64,000 nt of DNA from Micromonospora rifamycinica (GCF_900090265.1 NZ_LT607752.1:6082001-6146000); one strand, 5' to 3'; positions 34,548-44,267 are shown, counted from the first letter of the stretch. The notes: a model not told the origin generated them from the letters alone. Numbers and translations: made by a program.

Positions 34548-35771
34548 GTGGACCGGCATACCGAGCCCCACCGCAGTGCCATCTACGCCACCACGCTGGT
34601 GGCCTTCCTCGCCATCGCCGGCATCGCCGTGGTGGACCCCATCCTGCCCGCCATCGGCACCGCGATCGGGGTCACCGCCTGGCAGGTCGAACTGCTCTTC
34701 ACCGCGTACATCGCGGTGATGGCGGTCGGGATGATCCCGGCGACGCTGGCCAGCGGACGGTTCGGCTTCAAGCCGGTGCTCGTCACCGGCGTCTCGGTGG
34801 TCGGCCTGGCCGCCATCGCCGCCTCGTTCAGCGACGACATCGTGCAACTGTCGGTGCTGCGCGGCGTCTGGGGGCTGGGCAACGCGATGTTCTTCGCCAC
34901 CGCCATGGTGGTCCTGGTCAACCTCGCCAACGACCGGGAATGGGTGGTCGGCCTCTTCGAGACCGCGCTCGGCCTCGGCTTCGCCGTCGGCCCGCTGATC
35001 GGCGGCCTGCTCGGCCAGGTGAGCTGGCGGCTGCCCTTCTTCGTCTGCGGCATGTTCATGGTGCTCGCCCTGCTGGTGGCCGCCCGCAAGCTCCGCGAGC
35101 CGACCCACCGGCAGCCGCCCGTACGGCTGGGGCAGATCCTCACCACCTACCGCCGGCCGGCGTTCCTGATCCTCTGCGTGGTCACCGCCGCGTACAACTT
35201 CGTCTTCTTCGTGGTGCTCGGCTACACGCCGCTCTTCCTCGGCCTCGACGTCGTCCCCCTCGGCCTCGCGTTCACCGGCTGGGGTCTCGGCCTGGCCGCC
35301 GGCATCCTGCTCATCGGCCACCGACTCGCCCACCGGATCGGCGCCGTGCAGACTGTCGGAGTGGCGCTGGTGGGCCTGCTGGCCTGCATGCTCCTCTTCG
35401 CCACCTCGACCGGCACCGCCGAGACGCTGGTGGTGCTCGTCGTCGCCGGCCTGTGCATGGGGCTGGCCAACGCCAACCTCACCGATCTGGCCCTCGGCCT
35501 CGGCTCCACCGACCGCCGGGTCGCCACCGGCGTGTTCAACCTGGTCCGCTGGGGAGCCGCCGCACCCGCCCCGATCCTCGCCGGCAAGCTCGCCGAACAC
35601 GGGCTGGCGCTGCCGTTCTGGGTCGGCGCCGGAGTGCTCGCCGCCGGCCTGCTGGTCTACCTGACCTGCGCGCACCTGATGGCCGCCGGCTACGGGGAAC
35701 GGTTGCGCTGGTCCCGCTGGAACCGGGCCGCCCGGCAGGCCGAGCACGAGCCCGTCGGGGAGGCCTACTGA
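34548..35771 (+). CDS. Major facilitator superfamily transporter
   Basis: A 407-residue 12-helix MFS protein. The motif-A region LASGRFGFKPVL between helices 2 and 3 and the motif-C-like GLGFAVGPLIGGLLG (about 143-157) point to a drug/metabolite:H+ antiporter. The GTG at 34548 is preceded by a GGGAGAGCGGA ribosome site. Divergent from, and probably controlled by, the MarR gene. Confidence 0.9.
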   Translation: MDRHTEPHRSAIYATTLVAFLAIAGIAVVDPILPAIGTAIGVTAWQVELLFTAYIAVMAVGMIPATLASGRFGFKPVLVTGVSVVGLAAIAASFSDDIVQLSVLRGVWGLGNAMFFATAMVVLVNLANDREWVVGLFETALGLGFAVGPLIGGLLGQVSWRLPFFVCGMFMVLALLVAARKLREPTHRQPPVRLGQILTTYRRPAFLILCVVTAAYNFVFFVVLGYTPLFLGLDVVPLGLAFTGWGLGLAAGILLIGHRLAHRIGAVQTVGVALVGLLACMLLFATSTGTAETLVVLVVAGLCMGLANANLTDLALGLGSTDRRVATGVFNLVRWGAAAPAPILAGKLAEHGLALPFWVGAGVLAAGLLVYLTCAHLMAAGYGERLRWSRWNRAARQAEHEPVGEAY

Positions 35772-35787
35772 GCGGCCCCGGGGCCGC

Positions 35788-36549
35788 TCAGCCCAGCGCC
35801 CGCCAGAGCAGGTAGAGGCCGATCGCCGTACCGAAGCAGACGATCAGCGTCCGGAGCACCACCGGTGGCAGCCGGCGGGTCACCCGGGCTCCCACGTACC
35901 CGCCGAGCATGGTGGCCGGCGCGACCACCGCGACCGCCGCCCAGTTGACCGGCCCGAACAGGGCGAACACCACCAGCGTGGTCAACCCCACCACGGCCGA
36001 GAGCAGGTTCTTCACCGCCGACACCCGGGCCAGCGTCGCGTCCAGCACCAGGGCCAGGCCGGCGACCAGCATCACCCCCAGCGCCGCGCCGAAATAGCCG
36101 CCGTACACCGTGCCGACCGCGACCATCGCCTGCACCGTGAGGGTACGGCGGCGCGGGCCCAACTCGGCCGGGTGGCCGACCAGCCGGCGCAGCGGCCCCT
36201 GGAAGGCCAGCACCGCCGTGGCCCCGAGCACCAGGAACGGCACCACCAGGTCGAACGCCCGCGCCGGGGTGGCCAGCAGGAGCAGGCAGCCGACCCCCGT
36301 GCCGAGCACCGCCGTCGGCAGCAACGGCCACAGCGTCCGCCGGGGCGGCAGGTCCATCCGGCTGCCCGCCACACTGGCCGCGTAGCCGGGGAAGACCGAC
36401 ACCGAGTTGCTGACGTTCGCCGCCACGGGCGGGATGCCCACCGCGATCATCGCCGGGAAGGTGATCAGGGAACCACCGCCGGCCGCCGCGTTCACCGTGC
36501 CCGCAGCGAGACCGGCGACGAGCAGCAGCGCGGCGTCAGAGAGATCCAT
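35788..36549 (-). CDS. TauE/SafE-family permease (sulfite-exporter-like)
   Basis: A 253-residue membrane protein with 7-8 helices. The duplicated family motif is clear: GTVNAAAGGGSLITFPAMIAVG (about 17-38, in two runs) and VYGGYFGAALGVML (about 145). Members export sulfite, sulfoacetate or other organic anions; the substrate is not evident here. Convergent with the MFS gene, 16 bp apart; divergent from rnpB. Confidence 0.9.
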   Translation of the reverse strand: MDLSDAALLLVAGLAAGTVNAAAGGGSLITFPAMIAVGIPPVAANVSNSVSVFPGYAASVAGSRMDLPPRRTLWPLLPTAVLGTGVGCLLLLATPARAFDLVVPFLVLGATAVLAFQGPLRRLVGHPAELGPRRRTLTVQAMVAVGTVYGGYFGAALGVMLVAGLALVLDATLARVSAVKNLLSAVVGLTTLVVFALFGPVNWAAVAVVAPATMLGGYVGARVTRRLPPVVLRTLIVCFGTAIGLYLLWRALG

Positions 36550-36669
36550 GGGGCCAAGAGGTTAGTACGCCCTGATCAGAGCACGTCCACCGCGTCAGCC
36601 GCGTACCAGTTTCGGCTCCGTCGCGGTGTGGACCGGGGTGGGCGGGATCGGTGCGGGACGCCACGTCGG

Positions 36670-36675
36670 TAGGAT
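36670..36675 (+). promoter_or_regulatory. -10 box TAGGAT of rnpB
   Basis: TAGGAT ends 6 bases before 36682, the 5' end of RNase P RNA inferred from its terminal helix, so the transcription start and RNA end agree. No clear -35 is visible. Confidence 0.65.
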
Positions 36676-36681
36676 GGGAGC

Positions 36682-37111
<430 letters not shown>

Positions 37112-37115
37112 CCAC

Positions 37116-37147
37116 CAGCTCAGAGCCGCGATCAAGGCTTTGAGCTG
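37116..37147 (+). terminator. rnpB terminator hairpin
   Basis: CAGCTCAGAGCC pairs with GGCTTTGAGCTG (one G-U) around an 8-nt loop, 5 bases past the RNA's 3' end. The attR copy (55392-55423) has a perfect 12-bp stem. Confidence 0.65.
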
Positions 37148-37399
37148 GTTCTATGTCCGGGCGTCGATGGTCGTCGTTGGTCAACATTGGCCGGCGTTTG
37201 ACGCCCTGTGGACGCCCTGACGCCCTGGAGACGCCCTGAGCGCTGGCTCAGTTGACCCTCGCCTCGGGGCGGCCGCGCCGCGCCGTCGTGTGGCCTCTGC
37301 GGGGTCGGCGTGCGGGGACTCCGGGCAGGGGCCGGCGGCTGTGGGGGAGGGTCGGGCACATCCTGGCCGTGGAGCTGGGTGCCGGGATGGGATGAGTCA

Positions 37400-37450
37400 G
37401 TGGCAAGCCAGTCCCGGGGTTGGACTGGCGCGGCAGCCGGAAGCCCCGAC
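37400..37450. repeat. 51-bp block shared with 55864-55914
   Basis: Identical 51 bp beginning GTGGCAAGCCAGTCCCGGGG lies about 0.3 kb inside attL here and about 0.4 kb past attR at 55864, showing that the two regions share an element backbone. Confidence 0.85.
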
Positions 37451-37503
37451 CACGCGACCAGGCTGGCCCCGCCGGCTTCCGTACCGCCGTGTGTCGGCCG
37501 CGG

Positions 37504-37977
37504 TCAGCGCAGATAGGCCCGTTCATCGATGCTCTGGTGTGGTTCGGTCAGGAAGACATCGACGGGTACGGGGCCGTGGGCGATGTTCAGCGTGTCGAGG
37601 CGGTAGAGCCAATCTCCGGTGCAGTGGTGGGCGAAGCGGTAGTTGATCTGCCAGCGCAGCCATTGGCCCCGGGGGAGGCGTACGGCTGGCGGGCGGCGGT
37701 GTCGGCGGGGCATGCCCCAAGCCGTCGGGATCAGCTCGACGCGGACCTGGTCCTCGGTGTGGCTGAGTTGGACGCCGCCGCAGGAAGGTATGCCGTAGTG
37801 CAGGGAGATGGCTGGTTGGAAGCCGTCGTGCTCGTGCATCGTGACCTCGTGGGTGAGGGGCGCATGGTGCTGCGGCAGCGTGAACGCCGTAGGTAGGGCG
37901 TTGCGGCGGGCGGCGTGGTGGCCTCCGCGTGACTGCTTGGTCCAGGAGACGCGGACCCACTGAGCGACGATGTCCAC
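37504..37977 (-). CDS. Hypothetical protein at the left end of the element
   Basis: A 157-residue frame from GTG 37977 (an internal ATG starts MHEHDGFQPAISLHYGIP). Composition is that of a real protein: balanced hydrophobics, many Trp, Tyr and His, and no low-complexity run. I do not recognise a family. The start has no strong ribosome site. It occupies the same place in the element as the different minus-strand frame at 55811 does in the second element. Confidence 0.5.
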   Translation of the reverse strand: MDIVAQWVRVSWTKQSRGGHHAARRNALPTAFTLPQHHAPLTHEVTMHEHDGFQPAISLHYGIPSCGGVQLSHTEDQVRVELIPTAWGMPRRHRRPPAVRLPRGQWLRWQINYRFAHHCTGDWLYRLDTLNIAHGPVPVDVFLTEPHQSIDERAYLR

Positions 37978-38124
37978 CCGGCGGATGGTTCAGGCTTCCT
38001 GGTCCCCTTGGCAATCCGATACCGACGAGCCTCCTGGGGCGGTGTCCCGGCGGCTGTCGGCGGCTCACCGCCCCGGTGCCGTAGGCGTCCGGGGCGGCTT
38101 GCCGCCGGCCGGGCTTGCCGCCCC

Positions 38125-38145
38125 GCACCGCGCGGAGCGCGGTGC
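38125..38145. terminator. Hairpin in the element backbone (left copy)
   Basis: GCACCGCGC-GGA-GCGCGGTGC, a perfect 9-bp stem with a 3-nt loop, inside a block starting CCGGCCGGGCTTGCCGCCCC that recurs at 55985. Could terminate transcription arriving from the nuclease operon at 38237. Confidence 0.55.
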
Positions 38146-38236
38146 CTTGATGAGAAACAGCTAAATTCGGCAGTGCAATCGGTCTGCAAATCGGTCTGCT
38201 AGTAGCGACGAAGCGCCAACCATTCCACCGCAAGTG

Positions 38237-40357
38237 CTACCTCATGTGGGAGGGCTTGGTGCGGCTACCCGGCATCTGAACTGTGATGATATGCCTCGGG
38301 ATCGGGTCTCCCTTGATGTCGAACGTTGTATGCCCGATCAGTTCGCTAAGGTGTGGTGCTGGCCCTGTTGGGTCGAATGCCTTATGCCTTAAGGCCACCA
38401 AGAACCCGATCCGCACATCGGTTCCCTGATAGGCTGCCGCCTGCTTCAAGTAGGCGGTCTTGTCGGTCATCGGGACCTTCGTTGAATCCACTTTCATCTC
38501 GATATGGATCGCGAAGCCATCGAACTTAAGCCGCAAGTCAATACGGCCTCCTGCAACGTGCTGGACTTCGTACTCGACGGTCGATCCAAGATCACTTTGT
38601 GTGAGGTAGCCATCGAGATCATGGTGGATTGCGTCTTCTTTGGCTGCTGGGTTGAAGAGATACGGGAATCGGTCAGATTGCCTATTGGTTCGCGTCGTCA
38701 CGAATCGAATGACGATTCGCAGGAGTTCGTCGACTGTCGTAGCTACTTCGTCGCGATAGTCGGGACTTGATGCGAGAGCGCTTCGAATTTTTGAGAAGAC
38801 GCCAGCCTCGACCAAGTTGAAACTGTGTCTTCCGATTGTTCGATTATCAACTGCGCGGGCGATCTCGTGTAGAGCGGCTGGGCTAAGTGTGGCTAGCTCG
38901 TTGGCCCCGATGGACCCAGTTGAAACTAGTTGGTTAAGTGGCGGCGGCAGCGGCGTATCTGCCGTACCGCCGTCGCCTTTTCCCTGACCGCCTCCTCCGA
39001 GTGCATGTGAACGGGCGGCAGCCAAGACCGCCCGGGCTGCTTCGAGTTGTTCAGACAGGATCAGCCGTTGATCGGCTGCGGTTGATGCGCCGACCTGCTG
39101 TTCAAGTTCCTGCGTGTGGTCTTCAAGGTTGCTTAGCAGGCCAGCGGTCCTAGCAAACCCTGTCTCAATGATCGGCTGAACCAGGCTTAAGAGACCATCA
39201 ACATCATTTCCGTGGCGTACAACTTCCACTGAGCGGGAACCCATATAAATCTGCAATAGGTGATCTACGACCACTGCGGCCTTATAGAAGCTGTTTCGGT
39301 CGAACTCGAGTCGGAGTCTGCCTAGGTCGTCCGCAAACCGACTCCATGCGGAAAGCGCTGCTCGTTTCGGGTCACCGTACCAGTGGTTCAAGCCGACGGA
39401 GGCGACGTTGATCCTTCGTACTCGTTCGGCAAGGTTTTCGAGAGCTTCAGGCTGAAGGTGTGACGTTCCTAGGGAGGTGACGGTGGGTGGCACCCCTGAC
39501 TGCTGAATTAGGGAGAGTAGAAGTTCAACGACAGTGAGGAGTACGTCGGCATCCTCGCGCTCATAGTTTTCTCGGGCGGTACGCAGGTATACTGCCGACC
39601 CCTCCAAATGTGCAGCAACTTCCGCTAAGTCTGCTGCGCGAAGCGCGCTAACTAGTTCGATTCCAGCCAGCGCCCATGCCGCGTCGGACGCGACATCCTC
39701 CGGATCCAGGTTGGGTTCAACTAAGGCATCCGGTTTATCTAGACCAGCGACTAGTCGGATTACCCGAGAAAGAGACGTCGTGTGTGGCCAGTGATCTACA
39801 GCCGTTCCGACCGCCCGTATAACGGCAGTTGCAAGCGGCTTTGGAGCCGGTGCATCAAACCTTTTCAAGAGAGCAAGCAAGGCGAATGGCGGATCGTCGT
39901 CGGCGAGGTTTATCCGCGTGAGCGCTTCGAGGGCGTCTGCTGCCCGTTGGGCTGCTTGTGGGGTCGGATCGCGAAGCTTGCAGTAGTCTCGAACTATCTC
40001 CTCAAGATCCACTGCCAGGTGATTCTGAAATACCCCAAGAGCTGCCGGGCAACTGAGCAGAATATTGAGGCTATCGGCGAAGACGGCAGGGTTTTGGGTT
40101 TGCGCTACGGCTGTCGCGATAGCGCTAAAAGCAGGGGCGTGGGCGCGTGTCCGGTTTTCGGGCTTCGCTATATCCCGGGCAAGGAGTGCCACGAGCGGAG
40201 TGAGTACGGGGCTGTCGGCCATGGCGGCGCCCTCGGCGGCAACGCGCTCCCAGCCGCCGAGGTCACAGAGCGCATTGACATCTGGGGGCCGACCTGGAGC
40301 TGCGGAGAGCAGCCGCATTAGGTCGTCGGCCAGGTGGGAGGACGATGGAGTGGTCAT
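38237..40357 (-). CDS. Large protein with C-terminal PD-(D/E)XK nuclease domain; predicted effector of a three-gene SMC-ATPase system
   Basis: A 706-residue protein. Residues 1 to about 540 are mostly helical with no recognised domain. The C-terminal 130 residues carry a restriction-endonuclease-like core: Asp607 in GGRIDLRLKF, then Glu620 and Lys622 in IHIEMKVDST, followed by TAYLKQAAAY and a hydrophobic strand (IGFLVALRHK). That is the D...ExK arrangement of metal-dependent nucleases. The ATG at 40357 has GGGAGGGG 4 bases upstream, deciding against 40387. Third gene of the operon, 78 bp after the SMC-like ATPase. Clearly less GC-rich than the neighbouring genes, so acquired separately. Nuclease assignment is from motifs; its target (DNA or RNA, invader or host) is unknown. 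Confidence 0.7.
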   Translation of the reverse strand: MTTPSSSHLADDLMRLLSAAPGRPPDVNALCDLGGWERVAAEGAAMADSPVLTPLVALLARDIAKPENRTRAHAPAFSAIATAVAQTQNPAVFADSLNILLSCPAALGVFQNHLAVDLEEIVRDYCKLRDPTPQAAQRAADALEALTRINLADDDPPFALLALLKRFDAPAPKPLATAVIRAVGTAVDHWPHTTSLSRVIRLVAGLDKPDALVEPNLDPEDVASDAAWALAGIELVSALRAADLAEVAAHLEGSAVYLRTARENYEREDADVLLTVVELLLSLIQQSGVPPTVTSLGTSHLQPEALENLAERVRRINVASVGLNHWYGDPKRAALSAWSRFADDLGRLRLEFDRNSFYKAAVVVDHLLQIYMGSRSVEVVRHGNDVDGLLSLVQPIIETGFARTAGLLSNLEDHTQELEQQVGASTAADQRLILSEQLEAARAVLAAARSHALGGGGQGKGDGGTADTPLPPPLNQLVSTGSIGANELATLSPAALHEIARAVDNRTIGRHSFNLVEAGVFSKIRSALASSPDYRDEVATTVDELLRIVIRFVTTRTNRQSDRFPYLFNPAAKEDAIHHDLDGYLTQSDLGSTVEYEVQHVAGGRIDLRLKFDGFAIHIEMKVDSTKVPMTDKTAYLKQAAAYQGTDVRIGFLVALRHKAFDPTGPAPHLSELIGHTTFDIKGDPIPRHIITVQMPGSRTKPSHMR

Positions 40358-40435
40358 GCGTCCCCTCCCTGGGCGGTGTTGATGCATAGCCTAATGGGTT
40401 ACGGCCTTGAACTCCTGCTGAGTGCTCTCAGTTGG

Positions 40436-42634
40436 TCACCACACGTAGTCGTCACCCTCTGCTACGATTCTGCTTGCGGGTGGAAGGAGTTCCACAAGTG
40501 GACCGGCGTTGCGGGTCGCCACGAAGATCTGCATCTCGGCCTCCCGGGCGACTTCTTGGAGCGCCTCAACCATTGTCGCGAGATCTTCTTCGGGCATCTC
40601 TTCTGCTGCTGGGGAATCGAGGACGAGTAGGCCTGGGTGTCGACCGATATTGTTGGCGTAACCATGTCTAATAAGGGCAATAGCAGTGGCGATCTTAAGG
40701 CGTAGTTTTTCGCCCTCCGTGAGCCCCGTGTAGGTGGTTTGCCGAGCACTCTTAAGTAAAGACATATTCGCTGCGCCATCTAGCTTGATACGGCTGAGGT
40801 TATTCGCCCCGAATCTGTCGGCCATGCGCTCTACATCGACCGAAATTGCCTTCAATAGCGGGTCTTGTTCGCCTTTTACCCACTTCTGCAATACTTTTTC
40901 TGCCGCCTCAGCTACGGCTGCGCGAACAGGATCAACCGAATCAATGGCGGCGGGGTCACCGGACTGAGTAAGTGCCGCGAGAGCACCTTGAGCGCGAGCG
41001 AGGTCCAACTCAAGGGCTCGCCTGCTTTGAGCTGCTGTCAGCATGCTGCGGTTGGCCTCGGCTTCTGTCGCCGCACTATCACGTCGGCTTGAAAGGTCCT
41101 GGATCTGCTGCTGCAGCGCCCTCAGTCGTTCTTCTGCTGCGTTGAGCGCTGCTGTGGCGGCCTCAATTTCGTTGATCGGCCGGTCGGTCAGGTCCTTGCT
41201 GGTGTCGAGCGTTACGGCTTCCGACATAAGTGCCGAGGTGATATCCGCAGGTGCGGATTCGGCGACAATAACGTTAGCTTCTAGTGCTTCGAGGTTGAGG
41301 CTGCTTGTACACACCGAACACTGGTGTTTTGTTGGTTCGGCTGCTTGCCTCTCGGCGGTTACTTCGGCCGTGCAGCGAGGACAGACGCTCGGACGCATAC
41401 GGTGAAAGAACTTTGTTGCGAGCGCCGTCTCATCTTTGGTGTGGATGCGGGCCTTGGCGGCTCGTAGTTGCTGACGCGCGGTGTTGGCGAGTTCTGTCTG
41501 TGCAATAAGCTTGATTTGAAGTTCGTGCACTTGTCGTGCCAGTTCTGAAGCTCTATTGGAAAGGCTCAATACTGTGTTGAGATCGGTGCTTTCTGTGGGG
41601 AGTTCTGCAATTAGTTCCTCCACTACCTTGACAGCTCTCTCAGCGTTCTCGCGGTTCTGCCGAACTGCGTCCCCGGCTGCTCGCGCCTTCGCCGCAGCGC
41701 TTGACTGTTCGGCGTCCAGCCCGCGTTTGGCGGTCGTTGCAGCAGCCTGCGCTGGGGCCCACTCTGTACCAACGAACATCTGCAACATCCGAATACCGAG
41801 AGTCTGCTCGTTGCCGACGATGGGATCTAGTTGGTTGGCGCGGACGACAAAGGCGCTTGAGTAGGACGGCCAGGCGTGTACGCGAGGTTGGGTATCTTGC
41901 CAGACCGGAATTTGTTCGAGGTGGAGACGGGGCATCATAAGGGAGCCCATGACTCGCTCGAACTCGTCGCCGTCAAAACTCCCTAAAATGATCGGTTTAT
42001 CGGGGCCGCCAACGTTTCCGATTTTGACTACCTGTCCGACTGCGTGGCCATCTTGAGCTTCGAATGCTACTTGCAGTCGTTCGGGGCCGACGGTCCAATC
42101 GACTTCGACATGTCGGATCCATTGTTTAACATCAGGCTGAAACCGGGCGCATCTGCCGGTAAGTGACCACATGAGAACGTTGAGTACGGTTGATTTTCCA
42201 CGCAGGTTTCGGCCTGAGCCGATCCCATTTACGCCAATCTGGGGCTGCCACTCGAAACTAAAAGGAACGGGGACGAGCAGGATGGAGGTGTCATCCTCAT
42301 CCTCGCTATTCTCGAAGTTTCCCGCCTCGTCGTTAAACAAGGTGATCATGCCGTCTTTGGTGGCTTCGGTGATACGGGGTGGTCCGGATGAGGCACCTTC
42401 TTTGATTTCGATCGCGCTGTTACTCCCGGCGTGGGGGTCTGTTGGCTTGAGCAGCTTTGTGCCGCTGAAGTGGATGCGCGTGACGCGAAGCGGGACCGGA
42501 ATGGCCTTGGTGGCCGATGAAGGGATGCCAAGGTCTTCGAGAATCCCGTCGACCTGCTCTGGAGTGATGAGTTGCCGTCTCTCGCCTCGCCGCCTAGCGA
42601 GGGTCGTGACGATCTCTTCGGCCAGGGCGCTCAT
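40436..42634 (-). CDS. SMC/Rad50-like ABC ATPase with zinc hook
   Basis: A 732-residue ATPase. The Walker A is split by an unusual loop, GVNGIGSGRNLRGKST (about 134-149). Coiled coil runs about 300-410 and 485-560, flanking a hook with CPRC (418-421) and CSVC (439-442). The ABC signature region is LTEGEKLRLKIATAIAL (638-654) and Walker B LLVLDSPAAEEM (669-680), followed by an H-loop-like VATRNAGP. This is the head-coil-hook plan of Rad50/SbcC, but the chain is shorter and has no SbcD partner. The ATG overlaps the stop of the preceding gene (ATGA at 42631-42634). With the upstream middle-component-like gene and downstream nuclease it matches ABC-three-component conflict systems. Confidence 0.82.
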   Translation of the reverse strand: MSALAEEIVTTLARRRGERRQLITPEQVDGILEDLGIPSSATKAIPVPLRVTRIHFSGTKLLKPTDPHAGSNSAIEIKEGASSGPPRITEATKDGMITLFNDEAGNFENSEDEDDTSILLVPVPFSFEWQPQIGVNGIGSGRNLRGKSTVLNVLMWSLTGRCARFQPDVKQWIRHVEVDWTVGPERLQVAFEAQDGHAVGQVVKIGNVGGPDKPIILGSFDGDEFERVMGSLMMPRLHLEQIPVWQDTQPRVHAWPSYSSAFVVRANQLDPIVGNEQTLGIRMLQMFVGTEWAPAQAAATTAKRGLDAEQSSAAAKARAAGDAVRQNRENAERAVKVVEELIAELPTESTDLNTVLSLSNRASELARQVHELQIKLIAQTELANTARQQLRAAKARIHTKDETALATKFFHRMRPSVCPRCTAEVTAERQAAEPTKHQCSVCTSSLNLEALEANVIVAESAPADITSALMSEAVTLDTSKDLTDRPINEIEAATAALNAAEERLRALQQQIQDLSSRRDSAATEAEANRSMLTAAQSRRALELDLARAQGALAALTQSGDPAAIDSVDPVRAAVAEAAEKVLQKWVKGEQDPLLKAISVDVERMADRFGANNLSRIKLDGAANMSLLKSARQTTYTGLTEGEKLRLKIATAIALIRHGYANNIGRHPGLLVLDSPAAEEMPEEDLATMVEALQEVAREAEMQIFVATRNAGPLVELLPPASRIVAEGDDYVW

Positions 42635-43359
42635 GCATAACCCTCCGTGCTGTCTACACCAGCATTGACAGGCATTCTTGATTCAGTCGGCGCAGAGGCG
42701 CGCAGGACGGCGAGACGATGCTGTACTCGTGGGGCGATCGGGGCGATGTCGAGGCCCAGCTCGGTGCCTGCGTAGGTCGCCTGTTGGTACTGCCGGTCTT
42801 TCAGGCGTTGACCGACATCGTCGCCAGCTACCAGCTTTACTAGTTTTACCTGCTTCGCGTACCAATTGAGGACGGGCTCTTCTTCCAACGCCACAGCGGC
42901 GTCAGCGCCTGCCTGTGTCAAGAAGAACTGGTTCCGCTGGCTCTTCTTCCCAGGTTGTCCCGTCCGGTTGAGCATTGCGAGCCCGTATGTCTCCAAGATG
43001 GAGAACGCATCGTCAAGCTGTTCGTAGGCGCCAAAGAACCAGCGCGGCATCGGGTACCAGCGCAGGTCTGGCTCCAGGTCATTCAGCAAGGACCACGCAA
43101 CGTCGAGGTAGCCTTCATGAACTTTGCCTGCCTCGACCATCGTTACAAGTTCGTCGGCCAGGTAGTCCGGGTTCCGCATCCAAAAGTCCATGGCTTGGAG
43201 TCGCAGCTCGCTGCGAATTGCCCTCACGGCGTCTGTTGGGTCGCTCTCTCTCGGAGGCTCCCCACACTCAGCGAGCAGGACCAAGACCCGAATGGCGTGC
43301 TGTGTTCTAGTCGCCGCCGGTCGCCCCTCGGCATGCACGACACCCATGGCATCGGTCAT
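42631..43359 (-). CDS. Predicted middle component of the SMC-ATPase/nuclease system
   Basis: A 242-residue protein of unknown family, rich in helix and with winged-helix-like spacing. The most conserved-looking block is LRLQAMDFWMRNPDYLADEL, about residues 50-70, like the helix-rich cores of ABC-3C middle components. The block SILETYGLAMLNRTGQPGKK reads like a helix plus wing. The ATG at 43359 is my choice; a GTG at 43404 is also open. Its stop is fused with the ATPase start (ATGA), so the two proteins are made together. Assignment as middle component rests on operon position and general character only. Confidence 0.55.
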   Translation of the reverse strand: MTDAMGVVHAEGRPAATRTQHAIRVLVLLAECGEPPRESDPTDAVRAIRSELRLQAMDFWMRNPDYLADELVTMVEAGKVHEGYLDVAWSLLNDLEPDLRWYPMPRWFFGAYEQLDDAFSILETYGLAMLNRTGQPGKKSQRNQFFLTQAGADAAVALEEEPVLNWYAKQVKLVKLVAGDDVGQRLKDRQYQQATYAGTELGLDIAPIAPRVQHRLAVLRASAPTESRMPVNAGVDSTEGYA

Positions 43360-43525
43360 CCAGCACCCACTCCCCACGGTGACCATGATGTGACCGGTTG
43401 GCACGATACAGGGCCGTGGGCGTGGTGGCGACCCGTCGTATGGGCGTAGGTCGTATCTAGTCCTCTAGGGGATCTTGATGGTTCGGTCACTATCCCATCA
43501 GGTCGGTCGAGAAGCCACGGCCGCT

Positions 43526-43939
43526 TCACCGAGGCAGGCGGTAGGTCCTGACGACCATGTGAACTGAACGAGCTGTCCTGGTGATGATCTCTTGTTCCAC
43601 CAGCGCGGTTCCCACTTCGACGCCAAATAGAGCTGCCAGGTCGGGATCGGCCGTGAGGAGGCGCTGTCGTGTTTGCGTCTCAGAGCTTGCGTTCTGTTCG
43701 GACCCGAGCTGCGGAGGGCTGGCATAGGTGCCACGGCCATGCTCAGTAGTAACCAACCGCTCTTCCCGCAAGACGGCAACAGCTTGGCGGACGGTGCCCC
43801 GGCTGGCTCGGAACTCGGCAGTGAGAGCACTCTCTGTCGGCAGAAGTGTGCCGGGCGGGATCGCGCCGCTTGTAATCCGATGCCTTAGCTCGTCGGCGAT
43901 GGTGCGGTAGCGGGGCTGTCCGTAGTGCGGGGTGGGCAC
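43526..43939 (-). CDS. Short GntR-family regulator (leaderless)
   Basis: A 137-residue GntR protein: RYRTIADELRHRITSGAIPP through LPTESALTAEFRASRGTVRQ and a wing ending ERLVTTEHGRGTYA (about 10-72), then only about 60 residues where HutC-type regulators have a full UTRA domain. The GTG at 43939 lies 6 bases after TACGGT, so the mRNA is probably leaderless. An 8-bp-arm inverted repeat lies just upstream (43955-43976) and probably mediates autorepression. Likely controls transfer/excision genes in the manner of pSAM2 KorSA. Confidence 0.82.
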   Translation of the reverse strand: MPTPHYGQPRYRTIADELRHRITSGAIPPGTLLPTESALTAEFRASRGTVRQAVAVLREERLVTTEHGRGTYASPPQLGSEQNASSETQTRQRLLTADPDLAALFGVEVGTALVEQEIITRTARSVHMVVRTYRLPR

Positions 43940-43945
43940 CTGTTC

Positions 43946-43976
43946 ACCGTACCCGGCACTTGTTGTACCAAGTGCC
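43946..43976 (-). promoter_or_regulatory. Promoter and operator of the short GntR gene
   Basis: Minus-strand -10 TACGGT (43951-43946) adjoins an inverted repeat GGCACTTG...CAAGTGCC (43955-43976) whose centre reads ACTTGTTGTACCAAGT. A closely similar ACTTGTCTGCCAAGT lies in the operator at 48296. The rest of the gap to 44268 holds ACTTGT (44015) and ACAAGT (44139) half-sites and the opposing promoter. Confidence 0.6.
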
Positions 43977-44267
43977 AAGCAAGCGACGTGTTTCGACGTC
44001 TAGACAACTCGTCCACTTGTAGATACGTTTCGTGGTGTGCGGCCGGGGTGACGGCTCGTGTCAGGGGTGGTCGCGGTGTCGGCCCTGGCCGCACCTATGC
44101 GCGGCGTCCCTGTGGGACCGGTTGCGGTAGCCGCGTAGACAAGTTGGCTCGGCGATACCCGACCCGTCCGGCGTCGGACGGTGCGCCGTGCCTTCATCCG
44201 GGCCGGCGGCCGGCCACAACCAAGCTCGTGGTCGGCCGCCGGTTCCTCGTCTACCTGTGGAGGTGCG

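Noticed and set aside
37523..38233. Longer minus-strand frame overlapping 37504-37977 in another frame
   Set aside because: Pro/Arg-dominated composition; the 157-aa frame looks far more like a protein. Some doubt remains.
38237..43359. Wadjet (JetABCD) or SbcCD identity for the SMC operon
   Set aside because: No MukF-like, MukE-like plus TOPRIM-type set, and no calcineurin-like phosphoesterase; the effector is PD-(D/E)XK.
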